Positions 58,198 to 64,000 of a stretch of 64,000 nucleotides of DNA are shown here, piece after piece. Made by a program: the position numbers and the translations under genes. Below the pieces are notes generated by a model, which searched no databases, was not told where the DNA came from, and saw nothing but the letters and a program-made list of their open reading frames with translations. The DNA lies in the NCBI RefSeq assembly GCF_050485565.1, contig NZ_JBJHBQ010000001.1, positions 372,001 to 436,000 on the forward strand, read 5' to 3'. Each line of letters starts with the position of its first letter. Position 1 is the stretch's first letter. The DNA comes from Glycocaulis sp050485565. Lineage in GTDB: Bacteria > Pseudomonadota > Alphaproteobacteria > Caulobacterales > Maricaulaceae.

Positions 58198-58605
58198 CTA
58201 GTGGGCCAGTTCCATGGCCGCCTGCATCGCCTCCAGCCGGGCAATATCGGCCTCGGCCTGATCGCGCGCATTGTCGTCAGCCGCATCCTTGGCGCGCAGG
58301 CGGGCGGCCTCCAGCTTCTGACGGATATCGGCCGCATCAAGCGTGGCGAGCTCCGCCGTTTCCTCGGCCAGAATGGTCAGGCCCTGCGGGGTCACTTCGG
58401 CAAATCCGCCATGGATGAAGATGCGGGTGATGCCGCTTTCGGCATGCACGTCGATCGTGCCGGTGCGGATCGTGGCCATGAAGGGCGCATGACCCGCCAG
58501 CACGCCGAAATCGCCCTCGGCGCCGGGTACAACCACCATATCCACCTCGCCAGAGAACACACGTGCTTCAGGCGAAACGAGGTCGAATTTCAGCTTGTCA
58601 GCCAT
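58198..58605 (-). CDS. atpC: ATP synthase F1 epsilon subunit
   Basis: 135 residues. The N-terminal beta sandwich reads MADKLKFDLVSPEARVFSGE, MVVVPGAEGDFGVLAGHAPF and RIFIHGGFAEVTPQGLTIL. The C-terminal helical pair is EAARLRAKDAADDNARDQAE. The ATG at 58603-58605 lies inside the end of the small zinc-finger gene (8-bp overlap), so the two are translationally coupled. Last gene of the operon, just before the bidirectional terminator. Confidence 0.95.
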   Translation of the reverse strand: MADKLKFDLVSPEARVFSGEVDMVVVPGAEGDFGVLAGHAPFMATIRTGTIDVHAESGITRIFIHGGFAEVTPQGLTILAEETAELATLDAADIRQKLEAARLRAKDAADDNARDQAEADIARLEAMQAAMELAH

Positions 58606-58804
58606 TGTCTTCGTCCCTTGCAGCCAGCGCGCTGTCGAACGCACCACTTGCCGCTTCAAACTTGTCCCGGCAGCCGGGATTGCAGAAGCCGACGACCGCC
58701 CCGCGATAGAGGGTGAGCGAATCTGCGCTCACCGGCTTGCCCGACCAGGGACATACGTCATTGACGCAGTCCTCGATCCGCAGCATGGGGCGGCCTGCGG
58801 CCAT
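58598..58804 (-). CDS. Small TRASH/YHS-like metal-binding protein inside the atp operon
   Basis: 68 residues. Conserved-looking cysteines sit in VNDVCPWSGKPVSADSLTLY and AVVGFCNPGCRDKFEAA, the CPxSGKPV...GFCNPGC pattern of TRASH/YHS treble-clef domains that bind zinc or other metal. The ATG lies 7 bp after the atpD stop and the end overlaps atpC by 8 bp, so it is a true operon member. I know no such subunit of the ATP synthase; it may be an assembly or regulatory factor, or a passenger. Confidence 0.8.
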   Translation of the reverse strand: MAAGRPMLRIEDCVNDVCPWSGKPVSADSLTLYRGAVVGFCNPGCRDKFEAASGAFDSALAARDEDNG

Positions 58805-58811
58805 GTTACGC

Positions 58812-60251
58812 CTACGCCGCCTCGGCGGCCAGTTTCTGCGCCTTCTTCACGGCGTCCTCAATGGTGCCGACCATGTAGAAAGCCGGCTCCGGCAGATGGT
58901 CATACTCACCATCGCAGATCGCCTTGAAGCCTTTGACCGTCTCCTCGACCGGCACCTGAATGCCCGGCGAGCCGGTGAACACTTCGGCGACGTCGAAGGG
59001 CTGGCTGAGGAAGCGCTCGATCTTGCGGGCGCGGGCCACGGTCAGCTTGTCTTCTTCAGACAGCTCGTCCATGCCCAGGATCGCGATGATGTCCTGCAGA
59101 GCCTTGTAGCGCTGAAGGATTTCCTGCACGCGGCGGGCGGTCTGGTAGTGCTCTTCACCCACAATGCGCGGCTCAAGAATGCGCGAGGTGGAATCGAGCG
59201 GGTCCACGGCCGGGTAGATGCCTTTTTCCGAGATGGCGCGGTTGAGCACCGTCGTCGCATCAAGGTGGGAGAAGGTCGTGGCCGGGGCCGGGTCGGTCAG
59301 GTCGTCAGCCGGCACGTAAACGGCCTGCACAGAGGTGATCGAGCCCTTCTTGGTCGAGGTGATGCGCTCCTGCAGGGCGCCCATGTCGGTGGCCAGCGTC
59401 GGCTGATAGCCCACCGCCGACGGGATACGGCCCAGAAGCGCGGACACTTCGGCGCCGGCTTGCGTAAAGCGGAAGATGTTGTCGACGAAGAAGAGCACGT
59501 CCTTGCCTTCTTCATCGCGGAAATACTCCGCCTGCGCGAGGCCGGAGAGCGCCACACGGGCACGCGCGCCGGGAGGCTCGTTCATCTGGCCAAACACCAG
59601 GGCGCAGCGCGAACCTTCGGTCGAACCCTTGTTTTCCTTCGGGTCCTTGTTCACGCCGGACTCGATCATCTCCCAGTAAAGGTCGTTACCTTCACGGGTG
59701 CGCTCGCCGACGCCGGCAAACACGGAGTAGCCGCCGAACAGCTTGGCGATATTGTTGATGAGCTCCTGAATCAGCACGGTCTTGCCCACGCCCGCGCCAC
59801 CGAACAGGCCGATCTTGCCGCCCTTGGCGTAGGGGCAGAGCAGGTCGATGACCTTGATGCCGGTGGGCAGGATTTCCGCTTCGGTGGACTGCTCGTCAAA
59901 GGCCGGCGCGGCGCGGTGGATCGGGGCGCGCTTTTCAAACACCACATCGCCCGCCTCGTCGATCGGTTCGCCGGTGACGTTGAGGATACGGCCGAGCGTG
60001 CCCGGACCGACCGGCACGGTGATCGGCGAACCCAGATCGGTCACTTCGCCGCCGCGCTGCAGACCTTCAGTGGCATCCATCGCGATGGTGCGCACCATGC
60101 TCTCGCCGAGGTGCTGGGCCACTTCCAGAACCAGCTTCTGGTCACCATTCATGGTTTCCAGCGCGTTCAGGATGGGGGGCAGACCGCCTTCGAACTTCAC
60201 GTCGACAACAGCGCCTGTGACCTGTGCGATACGGCCCTTGAGATTGCTCAT
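58812..60251 (-). CDS. atpD: ATP synthase F1 beta subunit
   Basis: 479 residues, catalytic subunit. MSNLKGRIAQVTGAVVDVKF at the start, P-loop KIGLFGGAGVGKTVLIQELI, GERTREGNDLYWEM with the catalytic Glu region, VLFFVDNIFRFTQAGAEVSA, and the C-terminal LSEEDKLTVARARKIERFLS with the DELSEED catch. Followed by the small TRASH/YHS gene. Confidence 0.98.
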   Translation of the reverse strand: MSNLKGRIAQVTGAVVDVKFEGGLPPILNALETMNGDQKLVLEVAQHLGESMVRTIAMDATEGLQRGGEVTDLGSPITVPVGPGTLGRILNVTGEPIDEAGDVVFEKRAPIHRAAPAFDEQSTEAEILPTGIKVIDLLCPYAKGGKIGLFGGAGVGKTVLIQELINNIAKLFGGYSVFAGVGERTREGNDLYWEMIESGVNKDPKENKGSTEGSRCALVFGQMNEPPGARARVALSGLAQAEYFRDEEGKDVLFFVDNIFRFTQAGAEVSALLGRIPSAVGYQPTLATDMGALQERITSTKKGSITSVQAVYVPADDLTDPAPATTFSHLDATTVLNRAISEKGIYPAVDPLDSTSRILEPRIVGEEHYQTARRVQEILQRYKALQDIIAILGMDELSEEDKLTVARARKIERFLSQPFDVAEVFTGSPGIQVPVEETVKGFKAICDGEYDHLPEPAFYMVGTIEDAVKKAQKLAAEAA

Positions 60252-60324
60252 GATCGTCTCAGCCTCTTTTACCAATCCCCTGCGCTTTGCAGGAGGCGTT
60301 CTCTAATATGTGTGGTCCGCTGCC

Positions 60325-61209
60325 CTAGACCGCCTCGGCCCCGGAGATGATCTCCGTAAGCTCGGTGGTGATCTTGGCCTGGCGGGTACGGTTGTATTGC
60401 AGGTTCAGCTTGTTGATGAGCTCGCCGGCATTGCGTGTGGCGTTGTCCATTGCGGCCATCCGCGCGCCCATCTCGCCCGCCGCATTCTCCAGCAGGGCCG
60501 AAAGAATGACGGTGTCGACATAGCGCGGCAGGAGAGCGGCCAGAATGGCCTCCTCATCAGGTTCGTACTCGTAGATGGCACCCTTGAGGTCAGGACCGGG
60601 CGCATCAGGATCAATGGCTTCGCGCGCCGGAATCAGCGTGCGTGCTTTCGGCTTCTGGCTGATGACAGAGATGAACTCCGAAGAGACCAGCTCACACACA
60701 TCAAACCCGCCAGCCTCAAAGAGCTTGCGCAGCTCGTCGCCGACGCGTGCAGCGAGGGCTGCCGGGCTGGCGGCGTCTTTCAGCTCAATTGCGCTGACGA
60801 TCCGGTCACGGTGCAGGCGCTTAAGGGCATCAAACCCCTTCTTGCCGACCGTGACGATCTTCACGTCCTTGCCTTCGCCGACAAGCGTGGCCACGCGTTC
60901 GCGCGCCAGACGCGCGATATTGGTGTTGAAACCGCCGCACAGGCCGCGATCCGCGCTGAGCACCAGCAGGAGCACCGTTTCGGACTTTCCCGTGCCGGTA
61001 AGCAGGCGCGGCGTTTCCGGCCCGGCCACAACGCCATTGGCAAGATTGGCCATGACCTGCGCCATTTTCTGCGCATAGGGGCGCGCTGCCTGCGCGCTAT
61101 CCTGCGCGCGGCGCAGCTTGGCTGCGGCCACCATCTGCATGGCCTTGGTGATCTTCTGCGTGGATTTCACGGAGGAAATCCGGCTGCGCAGTTCTTTCAA
61201 GCTCGCCAT
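60325..61209 (-). CDS. atpG: ATP synthase F1 gamma subunit
   Basis: 294-residue central shaft. The N-terminal helix MASLKELRSRISSVKSTQKI and TKAMQMVAAAKLRRAQDSAQ, the Rossmann-like middle SADRGLCGGFNTNIARLARE, and the C-terminal AMDNATRNAGELINKLNLQY match the family closely. 34 bp behind atpA and 73 bp before atpD. Confidence 0.97.
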   Translation of the reverse strand: MASLKELRSRISSVKSTQKITKAMQMVAAAKLRRAQDSAQAARPYAQKMAQVMANLANGVVAGPETPRLLTGTGKSETVLLLVLSADRGLCGGFNTNIARLARERVATLVGEGKDVKIVTVGKKGFDALKRLHRDRIVSAIELKDAASPAALAARVGDELRKLFEAGGFDVCELVSSEFISVISQKPKARTLIPAREAIDPDAPGPDLKGAIYEYEPDEEAILAALLPRYVDTVILSALLENAAGEMGARMAAMDNATRNAGELINKLNLQYNRTRQAKITTELTEIISGAEAV

Positions 61210-61243
61210 CGATTATGCCTCGGTCAGCCCTTGCCCCTGCACC

Positions 61244-62779
61244 CTAGCCCGCGAACCGGGTGACGAACGCTTCGAGCGTCTTGACCAGCTCGGCTTCCGA
61301 CGCATCAGACAGCTTCTGATCGGACCGGATGGCGTCCAGCAGCTTGGCCTTGTCGGCGTGCAGGTGCTGAAGCAGTTCGGCCTCGAAGCGGCCGATATCA
61401 CCGGTCGCGATCTTGTCGAGATAGCCGCGCGTACCGGCGAAGATCACACAGACCTGCTCTTCCATGGAGAGCGGCGAGAATTGCGGCTGCTTCAGGAGCT
61501 CGGTCAGGCGCTCACCACGGGCCAGCAGGCGCTGGGTGGCGGCATCAAGGTCAGAGCCGAACTGGGCGAAGGCGGCCATTTCGCGATACTGGGCAAGCTC
61601 GCCCTTCATCTTGCCGGCAACCTGCTTCATGGCCTTGGTCTGCGCGGCGGAACCCACGCGGCTGACCGACAGGCCGACGTTCACGGCAGGACGGATACCC
61701 TGATAGAAAAGGGTCGTTTCGAGGAAGATCTGGCCGTCCGTGATCGAGATCACGTTGGTCGGGATGTAGGCCGACACGTCATTGGCCTGCGTCTCGATGA
61801 TCGGCAGCGCGGTCAGCGAGCCAGAACCGTGGTTCTCGTTGAGCTTCGCGGCGCGCTCCAGCAGGCGGGAGTGCAGGTAGAACACGTCACCAGGATAGGC
61901 TTCGCGGCCCGGCGGGCGGCGCAGCAGCAGCGACATCTGACGGTAGGCAACGGCCTGCTTGGAGAGGTCATCATACACGATGAGGGCGTGCATGCCGTTA
62001 TCGCGGAAATACTCACCCATGGCGCAGGCGGTGAAGGGCGCGAGGAACTGCATCGGCGCCGGATCGGAGGCCGTGGCGGCAACAACGATGGAGTATTCCA
62101 TCGCGCCGTTCTCTTCGAGCGTCTTCACGATCTGGGCGACAGTGGAGCGCTTCTGGCCGATGGCGACATAGACGCAATAGAGCTTCTTGCTCTCGTCATC
62201 GCCTTCATTGATCTGCTTCTGGTTCAAAATGGTGTCGAGCGCGATCGCGGTCTTGCCGGTCTGGCGGTCACCAATGATCAGCTCGCGCTGGCCGCGGCCA
62301 ACCGGGATCATCGCGTCGATGGCCTTGATGCCCGTTGCCATCGGCTCGTGCACGGATTTACGCGGCAGGATGCCCGGCGCTTTCACGTCCACACGGCGGC
62401 GCTCGGCCACGTCCTTGATCGGCCCCTTGCCATCGATCGGTTCGCCCAGCGCGTTGACGACGCGGCCCAGAAGGCCCTTGCCGACCGGCGTGTCCACGAT
62501 GGAGCCCAGACGCTTGACGGTGTCGCCTTCCTTGATGCCCCGGTCATCGCCGAAGATCACGCAGCCGACATTGTCGCTTTCCAGGTTCAGGGCCATGCCC
62601 TTGATGCCGCCGGGGAATTCCACCAGCTCACCGGCGCGCACCTCGTCGAGGCCGTATACGCGCGCAATACCGTCACCGACGGAGAGCACCTGGCCGACGT
62701 CAGAGACGTCCGCTTCCGCACCGTAATTCTTGATCTGATCCTTCAGGATCGCAGAAATCTCAGCTGCCCGGATGTCCAT
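61244..62779 (-). CDS. atpA: ATP synthase F1 alpha subunit
   Basis: 511 residues. MDIRAAEISAILKDQIKNYG at the start, PVGRGQRELIIGDRQTGKTA with the P-loop, KKLYCVYVAIGQKRSTVAQI, SLLLRRPPGREAYPGDVFYL, and the conserved SVSRVGSAAQTKAMKQVAG. The ATG at 62777-62779 is 8 bp after atpH. Non-catalytic nucleotide sites of F1. Confidence 0.98.
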   Translation of the reverse strand: MDIRAAEISAILKDQIKNYGAEADVSDVGQVLSVGDGIARVYGLDEVRAGELVEFPGGIKGMALNLESDNVGCVIFGDDRGIKEGDTVKRLGSIVDTPVGKGLLGRVVNALGEPIDGKGPIKDVAERRRVDVKAPGILPRKSVHEPMATGIKAIDAMIPVGRGQRELIIGDRQTGKTAIALDTILNQKQINEGDDESKKLYCVYVAIGQKRSTVAQIVKTLEENGAMEYSIVVAATASDPAPMQFLAPFTACAMGEYFRDNGMHALIVYDDLSKQAVAYRQMSLLLRRPPGREAYPGDVFYLHSRLLERAAKLNENHGSGSLTALPIIETQANDVSAYIPTNVISITDGQIFLETTLFYQGIRPAVNVGLSVSRVGSAAQTKAMKQVAGKMKGELAQYREMAAFAQFGSDLDAATQRLLARGERLTELLKQPQFSPLSMEEQVCVIFAGTRGYLDKIATGDIGRFEAELLQHLHADKAKLLDAIRSDQKLSDASEAELVKTLEAFVTRFAG

Positions 62780-62787
62780 GGCGGTTC

Positions 62788-63348
62788 TCAAGCCTCTTTC
62801 ATCGCCTGTTTCACGCCGTCCAGCTTGGTCCGGAGTGAAGAATCGAACATGCGCGAACCCACCTTCACAGTGAGCCCGCCAATGAGTTCGGGCCGAATCT
62901 CGGCGCGAACCTCAACCTCCCGCCCGAGGGCGGTTTTCAGTGCCGTCGTCAGCTCTTTGAGCTGCGTGGCGGTCAGCGCGTCAGCGCTGGCAATATCTGC
63001 TGTAACGGCGCCGCGATGGGCGGCAGCCAGTGCGGCGAAGGCCGCCGTCATGGCCGGCAAATCACCAGCGCGGCCATTGCGCGCCACGACACCGATAAAC
63101 TTGGTGCCCAGCGGCGACAGTTTGAGCGCCTTGGCCAGCGCGGCCAGCGCCTTCACCTTGTCCTCGGCCCTGTGCATCGGGCTGGCCACCGCGCGGGCAA
63201 GCTCGCCCGATTCGGCAAAAGCCTCGGCCAGAGACGCCATGTCGGCCTCAGCCTTGGCCAGCGCCTTGGATTCAAGGGCCAGATCGAACAGCGCGCGCGC
63301 ATAGCGCTGCGCGGCTTCGTTTGAAATTGCGTTACCGGCGGTGGTCAC
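62788..63348 (-). CDS. atpH: ATP synthase F1 delta subunit
   Basis: 186 residues. NEAAQRYARALFDLALESKA is the OSCP/delta N-terminal helix; GRAGDLPAMTAAFAALAAAH and AEIRPELIGGLTVKVGSRMF with DSSLRTKLDGVKQAM close the chain. It ties F1 to the stator. First gene of the operon; the F0 genes must lie elsewhere, as is normal for alphaproteobacteria. Confidence 0.95.
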   Translation of the reverse strand: MTTAGNAISNEAAQRYARALFDLALESKALAKAEADMASLAEAFAESGELARAVASPMHRAEDKVKALAALAKALKLSPLGTKFIGVVARNGRAGDLPAMTAAFAALAAAHRGAVTADIASADALTATQLKELTTALKTALGREVEVRAEIRPELIGGLTVKVGSRMFDSSLRTKLDGVKQAMKEA

Positions 63349-63695
63349 CGTTTTTCGCCCGCTCTCTTCTCTGTGGTTAGCGCCAAATCGGGTCTGGTCG
63401 GCAGATCAGGCCCAAGCACTTGAGATATTGAGGTTTTTCAAAAGACCGCCTTGGCCGTGCAAGGACAGTCCCGTTCAGTCCGGCGCCCACCTAGCACAAG
63501 GGTTTGAGGGCGGCAACCTGCCCGCGCGCAATCGGCGCAGGCGGAAAGTCACGAAAACGCGGCGTGGCTGCTCTGACGGGTGTGCAGGGTGCCTAAAATC
63601 TCGGTACTTGGCGGCCCTTGCCGGTACCATACGACATGGCGGCCAGACGGATAGCCAAGCACCGGCGCGGACGTCTTCGCGGTTGCGCCCACGCC
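63349..63695 (-). promoter_or_regulatory. Upstream region and probable promoter of the atp operon
   Basis: 347 bp between priA and atpH, no gene seen. Leftward TTGCCG (63511-63516), 17 bp, TAGGTG (63488-63493) with an extended -10 TGC in front is the best promoter candidate, leaving a leader of about 130 nt. Open frames on the other strand have no family character. Confidence 0.42.
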
Positions 63696-64000
63696 TCACA
63701 AAAAGGAATACGGTTCGATATCTACCCGCGCCCGGATGGAGGAGGGCAGTTTGAAACGCGCCATCCAGGTCGCCATGAAGGCGGATACATCCACATTGCG
63801 CTGCGCCTGCACCAGAAAGCGCCGCCGGTAGCGCCCGCGCACGACCGCCAGCGGCGGTTCGGCTGGCCCGAACAGCTTCACATCATCGCTCAAGGGCGCT
63901 GCGGCAGCCGCGATTTTAGCCGTCTCCACCAGCAGGCGCTCATCGGTGCCGGACATCACCAGAGCCGCCAGCCGCCCGAAAGGAGGCAGGCCCAGCTGCT
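63696..64000 (-). CDS. priA: Primosomal protein N' (PriA), C-terminal end
   Basis: The last ~101 residues of the replication-restart helicase, open to the window edge. LGLPPFGRLAALVMSGTDER, FGPAEPPLAVVRGRYRRRFL and the terminal RARVDIEPYSFL are the usual PriA ending (VDIDPxSFL). The rest of the protein, with helicase motifs and zinc sites, is beyond the window. priA next to atpH is a common alphaproteobacterial order. Confidence 0.92.
   Translation of the reverse strand, partial: QLGLPPFGRLAALVMSGTDERLLVETAKIAAAAAPLSDDVKLFGPAEPPLAVVRGRYRRRFLVQAQRNVDVSAFMATWMARFKLPSSIRARVDIEPYSFL

Noticed and set aside
58713..60350. 545-codon + strand open frame
   Set aside because: Antisense to atpD and the small zinc-finger gene; no domain pattern.
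61118..63304. 728-codon + strand open frame
   Set aside because: Antisense to atpA and atpH, which are certain.

Overview
The window is about 64 kb of dense, GC-rich chromosome from an alphaproteobacterium. The best guess is the Caulobacterales/Maricaulales (Hyphomonadaceae-like) group. The clues are a complete PhyR-NepR-EcfG general stress locus, the alphaproteobacterial order atpH-A-G-D-C next to priA, the obgE-nadD-rsfS-rlmH-envC-ctpA-yibQ-rppH block, an L21 protein with a long C-terminal extension, a TonB-dependent receptor, and NAGGN osmolyte genes. Nothing indicates a plasmid, prophage, IS element or CRISPR array.

1-12.8 kb: two divergent amino-acid operons. Leftward runs ilvC-ilvG-ilvM-leuA-ilvE-leuC (leuC is cut by the window edge). 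Rightward runs a short aspartokinase/homoserine dehydrogenase fusion, thrB, thrC and ilvD. Each operon starts with a small leader peptide gene rich in the regulating residues (Ile/Leu/Val on the left, Thr/Ile on the right). Each leader is followed by a GC hairpin with a U-run and a mutually exclusive antiterminator pairing, so this is enteric-style transcription attenuation on both sides of one 289-bp intergenic region. The fusion enzyme appears to lack ACT domains, so attenuation may carry much of the control.

12.8-25.5 kb: a lycopene-cyclase-like flavoprotein, an alpha/beta hydrolase with an N-acyl-D-amino-acid deacylase-type amidohydrolase, a DUF4197 protein, an aminotransferase, an REP-like palindrome, TesB thioesterase, an EAL phosphodiesterase, and the asnO-ngg-M42 operon for N-acetylglutaminylglutamine amide.

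25.7-32.8 kb: a general stress island. It holds CsbD, a Crp/Fnr regulator, a stand-alone PhyR-like sigma domain, a PRC-barrel-like exported protein, a DUF1328 membrane peptide, phyR, nepR, ecfG and an HWE/HisKA_2 sensor kinase. Exact EcfG promoters (GGAAC, 16-17 bp, CGTT) lie in front of csbD, phyR and nepR, with near matches in front of three more genes.

32.8-46 kb: an ATP-grasp/class I amidotransferase pair, an exported amidohydrolase, and a tight six-gene operon of TonB receptor, membrane-tailed serine hydrolase, dgcA, dgcN, YkvI-like transporter and class A beta-lactamase-like protein, facing an XRE-cupin regulator. I read it as a D-glutamate / peptidoglycan-peptide scavenging system. This is the best candidate here for an undescribed functional unit.

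46-64 kb: housekeeping genes. They comprise tRNA-Ser(CGA), rplU-rpmA, a GNAT, obgE-nadD-[egtD]-rsfS-rlmH-envC-ctpA-yibQ-rppH, a second membrane-tailed serine hydrolase, and the F1 ATP synthase operon with a small TRASH/YHS-like zinc-finger gene between atpD and atpC, ending at the 3' end of priA. rsfS appears to start at a CTG codon.
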